DNA of 64,000 bases from Dendrophyllia cribrosa (GCA_024195265.1 JAJLRJ010000011.1:847866-911865); one strand, 5' to 3'. Counted from the first letter of the stretch, positions 35,701-50,700 are shown. Numbers and translations: made by a program. Notes: generated by a model from the sequence alone, not told the origin.

Positions 35701-38700
35701 CCTCCTTCTGTTGAAGAAACTCCAAACACTGAAACTGAAATGGAACAACATCGTCATTCATAAAATAAGCAAAGGCGAGAACTAGAAATGAACTGAGAAC
35801 AAGCTGCCCTGAAAGCTAGAGCAGGGCTCGAAATTGAGGCCTGCCAATGGCCAAATGGCAGGCCAAATGGCAGGCAAAAATAATGATGAACTGCCAAATG
35901 GATAACAAAATGGCAGGCGAAATTTACTGGACTGGTTTTGTGACATTTTCTACTCCTCTTACCATGCTCCTTTATCTACTATTCCTTTCCACGAATCAAT
36001 CGTCCCGATGAAGAATGTTACCTGTTAACGCAGGGCTGTCAAAAAGGGTAGAGTCTACCTTCTATAGCTCAGAAGGAGGTCGGACACTTCTTGAGAATTA
36101 TATAACGTAATGTCGACACTTAGAATTTTATTTTCAATAAATTTTTAAGTGTAAAAAAGAAAATCTAAAATCCCCACTGAGGATTGAACCTGTGACCTCA
36201 GCTAGGCTTAGACTTACATAGCCTACCGTACCACTGTACCACCTAGCTTCTCGGGTTGCTTAGTCCTAAATTTAACTATATAAACTGCAGACCCAACCTC
36301 AACTGAAGGCTAACCAGTTACTCCGTTATATAAGTCTCAATAAGGTGTCCGACCTCCTTCTGAGCTATGGAATCTAGACTTTACCGTCAAAAAGCGATGG
36401 CGACCGGCCGATATCGCCGGCTACTGCAAGGTTTTCGCCTGCTGAAAATCGTCGGCGATATCGGCCGGTCGCCATCGCTTTTTGACAGCCCTGCTTTAAC
36501 AGGTAACATTCTTCATCGGGACGACCGGCCGATATCGCCGGCTACTGCAAAGTTTTCGCCGGCTGAAAATCGCCGGGAAAAGCGGGAAAAAGTCAGCCAA
36601 TTAAAACAACAAAAACAGAAATAAACGCTTTTATAAGGAAACTTCGGATGCGCCGATTTTCATTTGAAGAAGTTTTGCCTGTCTTGACATAATGCGCCTG
36701 TTCACTTTGCTTTTGCGTGCATTGTATGTAACCTCATATTTGCAAGTGTACAAATTAAATAATCACGGTTTGGTGGTTTCCGACTTTGTTTGTTTACTGT
36801 CTGGAATAAAATCTATGTTATTTCGCTTCAAAAAATTAAACTTTCTAACTTTGGAGTCTGGCCGTAATGCAATTGAAAATAACGACACTTTGTACAACAT
36901 TCAAAAGGAACTAAAACTTGTTCGATTTACCGTGTGTTTCAATTCGATGGAGTGTCGATTTATAAATAGCGAATATTAGCGATGTCGCGTAACAAATTTT
37001 CAGCGACCAAACACGTTCTCAGTAAGGAAATTTCGACATCCTTACACATCGGCATGAAGGTTGGAATTTCAAAAGTACGAAAGATAAAAACCAAAAAAAT
37101 ACTTCACTGTCTTTTCACTATTGCTAAAGGTTTGATGTAAACAAATAAAAGTTAAAGTATTAAGAGCAGTTCTCTGTAAGAATCGAGAAAAGTGGGAAAT
37201 GAAAATTTTTGACCCCCCTTCATATTTTGCATGCAGGTAGGTCCTTAGGGGGGATGTTCAAAAATGACCTTTGTTAAGGTCGTTTCTTCTTTGTTACCAT
37301 GGTAACACTGGATGTTTGTTGGTGCCACTAAACCCAATTTTGACCTCAGAAACTTCTTTAAAAAGTGCAAAATGTAAGACATCGTTTCTCCAGCCCATTA
37401 ATACTCCACAAATCAAGACTTTCGCCAGATGTAAAACCTTTATTCTAGTTTACATTTATGCATGTGGCATTTTGTTACATCAACTGTACATGAACTTAAC
37501 GTACAAACCACGTGATGGTGTTTCAGCCATTTTAGTTGACGAGTAAAACTAGCAATACTTTTTTTTTAATATTTCCAAAAGTACGCCGATTCTAGAACTC
37601 AAACTACGTGGCTAGTTTAAATAGATACTCTAGTTACTAAATCTATAAAAATCTCTGCGGGGCGGGTTGATCTTGAACTTTGGTTCGCTGAGGAAAAACC
37701 TTCAAAAATCATTTGTTGTAAACTTCGTTGAAATTAACATCAAGTTCATTCGACAGAAATCCTTTAAGGAAACTCAATCAGCCTTCAGGCTTAAAGTATA
37801 GCATGTACTCTTTCAATGCCCGATCAAATCTGCTGTTGTTAGCTGTTATTTTTTTAAAAATCCCAATCCAAATAAAGCTTACTTTACTGTTTTCTGCAGT
37901 TCTCAACTTGCGAAGAACGAGTCGGTTCTTTTTGCCCAGCATACATTTTCTGCACAAAATTCCGATATCTGAACCATCTTTTGTGGCTGATCATGCTGTT
38001 TGTCTTTCATTAACTCATCACAGTGCAAATAACAGCTTTTGTAGTACCTGGAAGGTCACTGAAGCAAGCCATCGTCGGAACCTTTGTTAGTCCACGCACA
38101 ATTCTGCTCTGGATTTACAGTATATTTCTCCGTCACATACCGTCATTCGCTCCAAAAGAAGATAAAACGGTTTTCTGGTAAATACTTTAACGATCAATTA
38201 CATTTAGCTAAGCATTTTACCGTCTTTCTTTCGCCTTTCTTTCGTAGTTCAGGCGGTCGTTCAGGCCACTAGTTCAGGCAAAGACATCTCTGGTCAGCGG
38301 TATAACTAGAATACGAATTGACTTCATAAAATGCCAACATGGCGTCCGCATCATATTGAGGTGCCAGAAAGTATTGGAACTCTTCTTTTGTTAGATTTTC
38401 TTTCTATTTACATGTAGATTACATTTCCCGTACTTTTCTTTGCTGATAAAATGAAAACGTGAACAAAAGGTGAACGACTGAATGCTTTTTTCCGATATTA
38501 TAACTCTTGCTCTCTTCTGTAACTGACTTTCGTACAATATTTCCGTTTTGTTAAATGCCTGTTCTGGGACTCAGTGAGCTGCTTCTTTTCTTTTCTTTTT
38601 TTTTTTTTTTTGCTGCAAAAAGAAGGAAAGTACGAGCGGATTTGCTGTTTCCTTAGGAATACTTCAACTGTAAACAGCTGAATTTTTGCGTCTTTAACTT

Positions 38701-41700
38701 TTCTTGGCATTTCGTTCGTTACCGCTTCGATCGCTTGTCCTCTTTTAGTTTATTTCTCTCTTTGCAAAAACTTGCTTTCAAGAAAGAACTTTTGATTTTC
38801 GCTGAATCTACTTGCATCTGGTTTTGACTTTAATGGCCACCCGGCCATCAAAACAAATTAGGGCTAGCGCGCTCGCTACCTTAAAAACAGTTTAAAACTG
38901 CAGTTGTTCGGCGTTCCGTTTGTCTTTCTAACTTGCATATTCTTGCCACGCCTAACTTTGCGTCACTAACGTAAGCACCGTACTTACAGTGTTTCTGTAG
39001 TCCATAGTATCCAACAAAATAAATTTGTACACAAGTTCTAGGGGAAGGAGAATATATATTTCAAGTAATAAAATTAGTGGCGCTTTCCAGGGGCGTAGCC
39101 AGGACTTTTTCAGGAGGTACGCACAATCACTGTTTTCAAACACTCCACCTACCTCCTCCCCCCACCCTCAAGTCCCAAATCTTTTTTTTTTTTTTTTTTT
39201 TGACTTTTTCAGGTACGCACGTGCGTACGTGCGTACAGGTAGCTACGCCCCTGCTTTCACTAGGAGATAAGAACCGTAAATCCTCTATTAAACCTTCCTG
39301 GGCGTTTTTATTTCATGAGCGTTTGAGGGCGCTTAATACTTAATAAACTAAGAGGGAGAGAGATTGGGGGGGGGGGGGGGGGGGGGGTATTGTAACGAAA
39401 CGCAAGCATTTCACCACTCTTTTTTGTGTTCATAAATTGCAATAGGTTCCCACAACTTGACTTGTGTGATACGGATGTCACTCCGCAGATCTCAATGTCG
39501 GACAGTCATTGCCCTCGTTTAAAACAGGAAGTATAGTACACTCTAGTCTGTTTTTTCCCAGTTTTTTGCTAAACCAAATCGCAACCATCAGGGCGTTTCT
39601 CATACATGAATTTGTGCTCGGATTGCCGTACGGTAAAAAAATGTATCGGTACCGATAAGATAAACCGGAGACCCATAAAACGGAACTTGATGTCGGGAAA
39701 TTTTGAACATCTGAAAAATTAAACTTTGGTCATGCAGTAAAGATGAGGAATATTGTATTTGTTGGTGGTTTTCGTATTTTCTGATTTCATGCAAAGCTCA
39801 GTAGAATACAGTCTGCGGCTATTATTTCGTTTTCCGACGTCATTTAATGACCATTTTTGCGATTGAAAGTTTGCTTCTTCCACTGAAAAATATAGCTGTC
39901 AAACGAGAACGCTCGCCATACGGCAAACTGTTAAATATATTTCCCACCATTTTCTTGCCAGTAGTTGCTCTTGAGGTGATTTTCTCCTGATACTTAAGAT
40001 ATTTTTATGCGTCTCCGTATGTTTTTTCAGCAGACACGTAATTCCTCGAATTTAATTTGCGTCAACTTCTAATATATGCGGCTAAACTACTGGCCATTCC
40101 CTTACAGCCGATTTCACTGCAGTGTGTAGACCCGGGTTTTTCAGGCATGATTCATCTGCTATGATTCTCTCGTCATCATGATCAGACAAATGTGAATAAA
40201 AATTCACCCATAAACGGAGTTCAGAGTAAATACTGACTTCCTGAAATAGTCCATCAATGGATACCGCCAAAAATAAAACCAAAGGCAATACCCATGCATG
40301 CCTAATGTTTGGTATTTTGTTTTGTTTACGTGTCTACGTATCAGAAAACAAAAGAATGGGAATATGTACCCTTACGCTGCTCAACGTTTTGTTCTTAAAC
40401 ATTGCTAACAACAGAATAGACAATTAGTGACAATGTAATAGGATGTGGACGCAATGTTAAGCACTTTACGAAGGAACTTTGTATTTTAGACTCTACCGCT
40501 GACCAGCAGAACTTTGCCTGAACTGGTGGCCTGGACTTCGAAAGACGTAAGAACGGCGAAAGAAATGCGGTAAAATGCCTCGCTTAATGTGAATGACTGT
40601 AAAAGTATTAATCAGAAAACCGTTTTATCTTCTTTTGGAGCGAATGATGACATGCGACGGAAAAATATGCGGCAAATCCAGAGCAGAATTGTGCGTGGAC
40701 GAACAAAGTTTCCGACGATGGCTTGCTTCGGTGACCTTCCGGGTACTACAAAAGCTGTTGTTATTTGCACTGTGATGGGTTAATGGACTTCTACTAAAAA
40801 CAAACAGCATGATGAGCCACAAAAGATGGTTTAGATATCCGAATTTTGTACAGAAAATGTATGCTGGGCAGAAAGAACCGACTCGTTCTACGCAAGTTGA
40901 GAACTGCAGATAACAGTAAAGTAAGCTTTATTTGGATTGTTGAAATTTTTCAAAAAAATAACGGCTATCAACAGTAGATTGGATCAAACATTAGAGTACA
41001 TGCTATACTTTAAGCCTGAAGGCTGATTGAGTTTTCTTAAAGGATTTCTGTCGAATGAACTTGATGTTAATTTCAACGAAGTTTACAACAAATGATTTTT
41101 GAAGGTTTTTCCTCAGCAAACCAAAGATCAAGATAAACCCGCCCCGCAGAGATTTTTATAGATTTAGTAACTAGAGTATCTATTTAAACTAGCCACGTAA
41201 TTTGAGTTCTAGAATCGGCGTACTTTTGGAAAAATTCAAGAAAAGGTATTGCTAGTTTTACTCGTCAACTAAAATGGCTGAAACACCATCAAGTTGTTCG
41301 ACCGTTAAGTTCATGTACAGTTGATGTAACAAAATTCCACATGCATAAATGTAAACTAGAATAAAGGTTTTACATCTGGTGAAAGTCTTGATTTGTAGAG
41401 TATTAATGGGTTGGAGAAACGATGTCTTACATTTTGCACTTTTTAAAGAAGTTTCTGAGGTCAAAATTGGGTTTAGTGGCACTAACAAACATCCAATGTT
41501 ACCATGGCAACAAAGAAGAAAGGACCTTGACAAAGGTCATTTTTGAACATCCCCCCTGAAGACCTACCTGCATGCAAAATATGAAGGGGGGTCAAAAATT
41601 TTCATTTCCCACTTTTCTCGATTCTTACAGAGAACTGCTCTTAAGGATCTCTCAAACTTTAGTCGATTTTCCTGCGCGCTACGTCTCTGATCGGAGTCTA

Positions 41701-44700
41701 GAATTTTTTCGCGTGAGGCGTCTCAAAAAATACTACGATTTTCAATGTGGCAGGCCAAAAAAATAAACGGCAGGTCAATATTTGTTTGGCCTGCCAAAAA
41801 TAAAATAAAAAAGGACAGGCTATATATTTTCTTCTATTTCGAGCCCTGCAGGGATCATCCGGAGTGGATACGATTATTACCGTGCTAATGCCGTTCTACT
41901 GCCGCTCTAGTGCCGCCCTATGTGCCGACATATTGCCGCCCAATGTGCCGCTAGGCATACCAAAAAGGATCAGCAGTATATTCTCACCATAAAAAGACCA
42001 GGGTCGTCATATTCTAGAATAGAAATATCCACCCAAGGCTTGGACAGATCCAAGGACAGCGGAGCACCTGTGGCCATCTTATCAGCTTCATCCGGGGACT
42101 TGCTTGCATCTGATGAGCTCTCAGATGCCACGCTGTCTCCATCAGCTGACCCAGCCTCATCAAGGGACTCTGATACAGCATCATCATTTCTGTTAACAAA
42201 CAACCATTGATCAGGGCAGTGTGTTAAGCAAGTTGTAAGAAAAAAATATTTTTTTGTGGGAATATAAAATTAAAAGAGTTTTCAAGAAATTTATAATAAG
42301 TTATACTTTTCACTGCTATCGAAGATTACCTTGTGCTCAGTGAGTTGTATGGAAATTTATCTTTTCGGTGCAATAACTAAACAAACTTAAACATTGCTGA
42401 CGCCTCAGAGGGTTAGCCAAGATATTTCAAGACATACTTTTCATGTTTATCAAAGATGAAACGATGGATCTACAGTGACCTCTCTCTAAAGAGCATCTCT
42501 TTTGCATGAGAAACCAGGCAACTACATGAACGGCATTTTGGGTGTCAGTAAAACGCGGGGTCGGGGCCGGGGTCGGAGTGGGATTAGGTCTGGGATTAGG
42601 TCTAGGATTAGGTATGGGATTAAATATAATCCCTTTACCTAATCCTAACACTATGCCTAATCCCATAACTAATCCTAGACCTAATCCCACCCCGATCCCG
42701 GCCCCGACCCCGCGTTTTACTGACACCCGCAATTTTGCGTAAACTCTCTTTACGGCCATAATGGTAAGACCAATAGGTGGTTTTCATGTTACGTCATCGC
42801 CGCCATGCTGGTGGACATAAACAATAGTTCTCTCATTAGCTCCTTTTGTTCGTCCACCAGCATTTGTTCGTTTCACTATTGTTATCTATGTCTCTAGAGA
42901 TTGATTGCAAACCATCTATATTTTATTACGTTTTTTAATTGTACACAACAGGAAATTGAACAATTCACAACAGCTGTTTCTTGCCAAATGTCTCAAAGGT
43001 GGCCTCAAAGGAGTGGTTACCATTCAAGCCTGAATCGTTTTAAGATGTCAAAGGATTAACCTGCTCAAAAAATAGGCCATTTTTATGAGGGCGTCATTTA
43101 CATAATGTACCACAACTATCAAAATCTTAAGGTTTCTGTTTTCTCATGATATTTAGAGCTATTGAAAAACGGATTAAGGGGGCATTGTCACGCAGATTTT
43201 GCTGTGTTTTGGTCAAAATACACTAAATAGTTGACAAAGTACCTTTGCTCAAACATAAAATTGCTGTAAGAACACCACAAAGATAATATCAAGTGATTAT
43301 TTCAAGGAAGAACCAACCATAATGTTTTTCTGCGATTTTTCCACGAAACTTGTGGGGAACTTGGAAAATTGGCTACCCGCAGCCAAAGATAACGAATTCT
43401 AGTTTTTGTGCACTGGTAGAGTATTTGTTAACAAACCTGGACCATTATTTGTAGGTTTCCATTGAAACAAATAAGTTTTTTGGCTTTTCAAAGTGATACT
43501 AAAAATAGGTGACATAGCCCCTTTAAATTCCGGTAGTTGAAATAAAATTTCTCAGAATGCATTGTAAATTGAGTTCACTTGTAAATGGCACCTACCCAGC
43601 AGCAGGTATCTCATCTTGGGTCTCTGTTGGTCTTTCAGTTTCTACTCCAATAAGCTCTCCCAAGTTTAAGAGAGTTGGTTCATCGTCATCCGAGGTAATA
43701 AACAGCCGAACTATTGGCACATCTGAAGCCTGTACCACCTATAACAAAGAACACGATAATCAGTAATTTGTCAGGTGTGATCACCTGGGCGAGGAAGGTC
43801 ACTAAAAAGACTGTCGTTGATGACTGATGTTTGGTCCCAGGCGCATCAACAGTTTACATGTATGTACTGTGATTATCTGGGTGTGTGTGGTCCTCAAAAC
43901 GTTTTTTTGAAAGGTTCCTATGAGCCAACTCGGGAATACAAAACCCTCTAATTAAAACATTATGCACAGCTTCGGACCCTCCCATCTCCTATACGTTTTG
44001 CTCCAGCATTAAAAACAGATTTCAATTCCAAAATGTTTATGGAATTGTAGAGAGTTTAAAACTACACAACTGAGCCAAATTGTTAAGTGCAAGAGCATTT
44101 CATTCAAGAGTTACAGGCGAATGAGTATTGGTCATTTTTAGTAAAAATATATGGAGTGGCCATCTTTGTGTCCCACATGGCGGCCAAAACTGCAAAGTCT
44201 TAATTACACCAAAAATCTCATCACAAAAGATTGGATTAAACAAAAGTTCCATAAAATCAGCTTATAAGAATCTATAATGCAAAAATAACTTTCAACTGGT
44301 TCAATTTTGTTTATATTCGCGGCTTACTGAAATAGCGTGACAAATTGCGTGACACACTTAAAACCTTTACAAATCGGAAGCAAAACATCGTTAAAACCTG
44401 AAACTTTTTGTGAAAGATTGTAACACTGGTATCTACATACCATGTTAGAAACAGCTTGTAGGATGTAGTTTAGATTTTTGAATTTTTATGACGTCATGGC
44501 CAAGCCAAGAATAACTCGATCAATGCTTCACGTATCCATGACTTAAAAGGTTGTGTTAATCACAAGTGAGGTTTTTATCCCTCAAAGTGTGCATTGTTAT
44601 TGTGAACGTAACAAGACAAACTTCCCATTCTCATTCATACCTCCAGTAAAACATTCCTTTCCATAATTTCAAAAACTTGCTCTTCAGTCAAGGGTCTCTA

Positions 44701-47700
44701 CGATGTAAAAAGTAAATATATGATTAATGCAGAACTCAGTTAAAAAGTAAGTCAACTGTAAAACCTTTTCACCAGCTAATCAAACTACAAAGAATCCAAT
44801 GTTCTTTTTTTGTATCTCACCTTATCAGTGCCTTCAAGTTTGCATTTCAAAGCCTAATAAGAAAAAAACGTAATCAAATCATGAAACAAACACAGGCTGA
44901 AGAGAAAAGAAAAGAGGGAGTAAGGTTGAATGACAAAGTGGTGCGAGATCCTGCCTCCTACTGCAAGTACAGTCGAACCCCGCATATTGCAAAATTGCAA
45001 AGAAGTTGAAGCATAGCACATGCAGTTCGTGCTGAAAACAAAAGAAATTGGAAAAATCAGGCTTACATCAAGCACCAACCAAACCTGCACTTTAACGAGT
45101 ACAGTCGAACCTCCATGAGAGACCACCTCCCGTAGAAGACCACCCTCATGGGCGACCGCTTCTCAAAGCACCGTTTTGTCTCTCAGTCAAATCACTATAT
45201 TTGTAACCTCTCGTAGGAGTCCACCTCTCGTAGGAGACCGCGACCACTTTTTGAGAATACGAACTGGGAATTTCTCTGTAATTTTACCTCTCGTGAGCGA
45301 CCACCTCTGAGATCACGCAATATGTTGGACAAAAGACAGTAAACAAGGGTTTATTTTCACTGTCTAATAAACACGAACGCTAATGATAAACATGGCTTTT
45401 GGTGGTGACATGATTCCAGTTACATGTGCCACCCGCGAAGGATATCCGGTATACAACACGTTTATTGAGAAGCTCCGCATCCTTTGTCTTGAAGTCTTCA
45501 CAAAAAATGATTTCAAACTGTATCCAAGAAGCTGCACAACTTGCCAATCAGTTGTCACAATTTGCTGACTGGCATGAAATGGAAGGACTGTCGTCTGCAG
45601 TCTTCCAAGTATGGGAGGAACAGTTGGATGCTGAGCTTAAGTCAGCGAAACAGTCCACAATGGATCGTTTTTCAAGCCTTCAACTGTTGAACATCGAACA
45701 CTGAAGTACGAGTCATCGTTTATATTTTTCATGGTTATTAGAAGAGTACACGAGATTTCGTGAGTCGATCTCCGCAAACATATTTACTTGTTTATCACTG
45801 TAGTTTAGAAATCAGTTGTTTTTGTTGAAAGTTAGATTAAACATTACTTAAATTTGGGCTTCCCGTGGAGTACCTCCCATGAGAGACCACCTCCTGTAGA
45901 AGACCACTTTTTCCTGCACGGAGGGTGGTCGCCTACCGGAGGTTCTACTGTATTATCATTGGTAGTTTTCGTAGTTTCTAGGGGTGAAGAATACAGTACC
46001 TGAAAGGGAAGCGAGTTGACATGACTGATAGCCCTGGCTGGTTGACGCAGGCTTGATAGCGTCAGTTCCTCTGTGTTTCCATAGTCAACATACTGTACTT
46101 CCACTTGTCTGTCGGGTAACACTTCAGTGACGGCAGCTCGGTACCAGGTCCCATCAGAGCACTTGGCACAGACAATCTTGTCTTTTTGGGGACTGGACAC
46201 AAACTCTGCAGCTTTTGTAGGCTACAAATTGAAGGGGAAAAAAGATCTTTCTTAACTTTCTATTTGTACTTTCCATTCACAAAAAAAACAAACTGCCTTA
46301 TTTAGTATTTGGTATGATTATAACCGTGGTCACACTATACACTTTTGCCTAGGGATACCTGTTGAACTGAAATTTCTAAGTATGACAGATTTTTCCCTAG
46401 CTAAGTTACCTCATTAACCCTATTCTGAAGGGGGGAGGGGGGAGGGGTAGAGTGCCTATGCTGACTTTGAATGTTTACAGTATATCTTTACAAGCATTTA
46501 ACCAATGCCCAGCAGTTTTGGATGTACTTTAAGCCCTGCAAGTTAGATAGATACATGATTTTATTTTAAATTGATTATTATTAAAGCTAAAAAAGAAAGC
46601 TCGTGGGGTCGTTACAAAGCTATAGCTTCGTCAATATCCTAGAAGTTACAGAGGGGGAAAGGGTCAACAACCCTTTCACTCCCAGAGTCAATTATGAAGA
46701 CATGTAATGTAATTCTAACTTTTGAGTCTGTTGTCGAAATCCTATGGTGTGACCATTCAAATGAAACCTCTTCAGCAGTACTTTTGCATGGTACCATTTG
46801 TTCTAACTTTTGAGTCTGTTGTCGAAATCCTATGGTGTGACCATTCAAATGAAACCTCTTCAGCAGTACGTTTGCATGGTATCATTTGTTCTAACTTTTG
46901 AGTCTGTTGTCGAAATCCTATGGTGTGACCATTCAAATGAAACCTCTTCAGCAGTACGTTTGCATGGTACCATTTGTTCTAACTTTTGAGTCTGTTGATG
47001 AAATCCTATGGTGTGACCATTCAAATGAAACCTCTTCAGCAGTACTTTTGCATGGTACCATTTGTTTTACAATATTTTACAAAATGCAATTTGGGATTTT
47101 TCTCTAATTTTGATTTTTGGCACTCTTGTGAGTTGAAGGGTAAACAACTGTGTTTCAATGTACCTGTGAGTAGTGTTCACTTATGTCATCCATTAGTTCC
47201 TCCAGTCGTGTTGTCCCACCCCCAGGAATCTGTATAAATACGTGACCTTCCTGGGTCACGTAAGTCACAAATGCATCTATTTGTTCCCCAACCTACATGT
47301 ACCAAGGAAAAATGACAACATTTAGATTTGACTTTGACTAGGAAATTAGAATTTCCCTGTTTTTAATAATTAAAACCAGCAGAAGAAGGAGAAGGCCTCT
47401 GGGCAAGAACATCCTAAGTGACTTTTTGGCAACTTTTAGTAAATTGTATGTTTCAGGCCTTACAAAGAAGGTACTTAAAACAGACTCAATATGGGGAAAA
47501 AATTCACATCTTTGAGAAAATGTTTTGGGCCTTAGGACACCCTAAGTATCTTTTCAAGATAAAAATTTATTCTGTTTGAAAATAGAAGATTTATTGACCT
47601 AGTTGAAATCCTTTCAGTCATATTCACATGATCCAGTCACAATTTTGGAAAGCAAGTCCCTTAACTTCTAGACCAAAAAAGCAAGATTTCAGCGAAAATT

Positions 47701-50700
47701 TTCCAAAAGGTTGCTTAGGACGTTCTTGCCTAGAGGCCTTCATTATTGTATTTTCCTGACTGAACCCAGCCTTGAAAAAATAAACCTGTTTTTCTCTGAC
47801 CTTCTCCCACAATGGCAACCCTGCTCTATAACTTTTCATGATGCTCCCAAACAGTTGTAATACACCTGATTGACAGAGATTTATAAACTGTGGTTCTCTT
47901 CTTACAAACTTTTCATGACTACTCTGCACTGCAGACATCCAAAAACTGAATGTACGTTCTCAAACAAGAACTAAACTTTTTTGAATTTCCAAGTAAAATG
48001 CAGTTAATGAACAATTTCTTGCCTTCGGTAGGACAGGAACCATTTCCTCATCTGGAATGACCAACGATCGTAAAAGTCTGTTAATGTTTATATCTGCATC
48101 TTCAGACGAGGTGTCCCACAACTCCACTGTCACAGTTTTCGCATTCCTGCAAAGGCATGTTTAAAGGGAAAAAAGTCTAACATACAGTGTGTAATCTAAC
48201 AGCTGGCATCCATATGATCACAGAGGCCTTAGAATCATTCATTGGTGATAGGTAAAGCTGCACATAACCTGAGTTTTAGAGGATTCCCTATATACCCCTT
48301 TGCGAAATTTGTTCACGAAAAAACATCGGACCTTTTCACGCATCACAAATAACTACAAAAGTTCTTTCACATTCACACAAAAATAGAGGAAATCTTATTC
48401 TCCTGATCACAGCATTGTCTCTTTTAGATAAAATGATGAGTGATATACATGTAATGTAGAGAGAAGACACACATTTATCAAAACACTAAAATACACAGAA
48501 ATATACTCAAGCAAAACTAAATGATTCATGAATCACGTTTAATTCAGCATATGGTTCAAGGGTCATGTTAAAGTTAAATATTGTATTTCACAATCATGTT
48601 AAAATATCTTGAGATTAAAAATTACGAAACGAATCACAAAATAAATAAAAGTCTCAATCATGTTTCATGGGGAAAAAATAACCCTATTCATGCTTCATGT
48701 AAAATGTATGGGGGACCCTCAGCATTAGGCATGCAACAATTAAAAATGTGCATAAACCAGTGGCGGATCATCATTGGGGGGAAGGTGGAAGGTGATATTT
48801 TTTGCTGAGATAAGGGGGTGGGCCCTCTTTTGGATCCACCGCTTTTAATAGCGCGTGACAGTATCTGTAGCCAACATACATGTACTGTTTGAACTGGTAC
48901 TTACTTTTTAATAACTTCAGCCACAAGATCCTTGTTAAGTGTCATGTGTTTCAGTTTAAGAACGACTTCTGCATTCTTTGTTTTTGGAAGTCCGTTGAGG
49001 CTGATAGTCAATGCCTTGAAAAAAACAAACGTAAATTATTCTGTTAACAAATTAACTTGAGTGTTGAATGAGATCTATTAAAACGCCAAAATTAAAGAGA
49101 CACTGTACTGCCAAAATATCAAAATTTTACTTAGCTTAAAGCAAGCTTCATGAAAATATGATAAATCAGCCGGGATACAGTCCCTAATATCAAAATTTAA
49201 ATTCTCATTTCTTGTCCCTATACATTTCCTAGAGAAGTAGCGGGATAATTTTTTTATATATCAAGAGAATTCAGCTTGTGGGATCATGTCCTTAATTCTT
49301 GTGACCTTTTTGATTGATAAGGCATTGATATGACAAGGAGAAATTTGATGCTGATCACTCTTAGGGCTTCAAGGGTTAAACCTTAAAGGGTGGGATATCA
49401 TTGAAAGGATGAACGAGGGAAGAAATAAATAGTGAACAAACAGAGTGATGGAGGTAGAAGAAAAGAAGCTCCAGACAGCATATAGGTAAAGAAAAAAGGA
49501 GAGGTTATGAGAAAGGTAGGGTGCAAAAGGGAAAGAAAGAAAAGGGAGACATGAGTTAAGGAAGGTCGGTAAGAGAGAGCCATGGAGGGAGGGAAGAAAA
49601 AAGGGGAGAATGCAGGAGGGAAGGAAGGAAGGAAGGTAAACAAAGAAGGGAGGGGATTAACAAAGGTTATGTAAAAAAAGGTAAGGGTGCATTAATGCAC
49701 GAAAGAAGGAAGGCAGGCAGGCACACATATAGCTGTAGAAGGGAAGCAAGGATCAAGTAACAAACCTGGAAGGGTAACTCGAGGAATCTTGGAGGGATAC
49801 TCTTCAAGCTTGCGGCAGGTACTGTTCCCGTATCTCCATAATCCAGGTACTCTATGTGAACCTTGTCCCCCTTGACTTTAAGAACCTTTACACGATACCA
49901 GAGACCCTCTGAATGAATGTCTTTGGACCATATGGCAAAGATACTTCCAGGGTTGATTTTCATAGCCTCTGAAGAAACAAATTGAGCACAAGGACTGTTA
50001 ACTTCAAGAGTACAGTCTTAAACATCCTAGTATAATAGACACCCTTGAGACCACAAGTTGGGTGCCCATATAGAGGAAGTCTGTAATAGTACAACAGGAG
50101 TTGTTTTCAGACACAAAATCTTATTCACTGAGAATTCACCTTCTATGCATAGTAAAGGGTGTTCATGATAGCGAAGTGTCCACAAGGCAGGAATTGCCTG
50201 CCTGAATTGGATAAAATACTGTATGACATCTTATGATTCAAACATCTGGAGAAGCATTTTTGCAGTTGACTATAAGTGCTCCTCCTGGCTCTTCCTATCA
50301 TTGCAAAGCATTTTTCTCACATGTACAGCTGTAACAACCACATCATGTGAGTTAAGGTTTGTGGTATTGTTAGTATTGATTTGCAATCAATTTGCTTAAT
50401 AATATTTAAACTTAATTTGGGAAGAAAATGCCAGGTCACATAAGAAATGTCAGGACACTTGTAATGCTGAGCTAGAACAAGGCAATGACAAATGATAACA
50501 TCTGACCTTCAGAACTTGGTTCTTCATAATGGCACAGCATGCTCTGTTCCAAGGCTGTCAGCTTCTCCTAAATCACACAGATAAAGAACCAACAAAATCA
50601 GTCACTTCATCGTCAAACACATGGAAATGCATCAATGAATAGGGGGGTTAGTTTCTAAAGAAACTATGGTGCATGTCAGTGGGGGAGTGAAACATTAAAA

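Larger units (their letters stand above)
35822..41848. mobile_element. 6-kb hAT-like insertion with nested elements, TDRD7 intron 24
   Basis: Ends CAGGGCTCGAAAT and ATTTCGAGCCCTG are inverted repeats. Both subterminal zones carry GGCAGGCCAAA-type words in clusters, like transposase-binding arrays. No 5-bp duplication was found, so the two ends might not come from one insertion. Inside lie 36031-36493, the inverted arms 37159-38307/40489-41643, and the MITE 39088-39253. No intact transposase was found. Confidence 0.55.

Noticed and set aside
37271..37546. 91-codon frame repeated on both inverted arms (also 41258-41533) as a conserved gene
   Set aside because: Conservation follows from the DNA duplication; the sequence has no known motif and no flanking coding signal.
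35822..41848. Claiming a single intact 6-kb transposon
   Set aside because: Ends are inverted repeats, but no target duplication was found, so the span is given only moderate confidence.
45426..45704. 92-codon frame in the Tigger-like element as transposase
   Set aside because: No DDE or CENPB-like motif could be seen, so no product is assigned.
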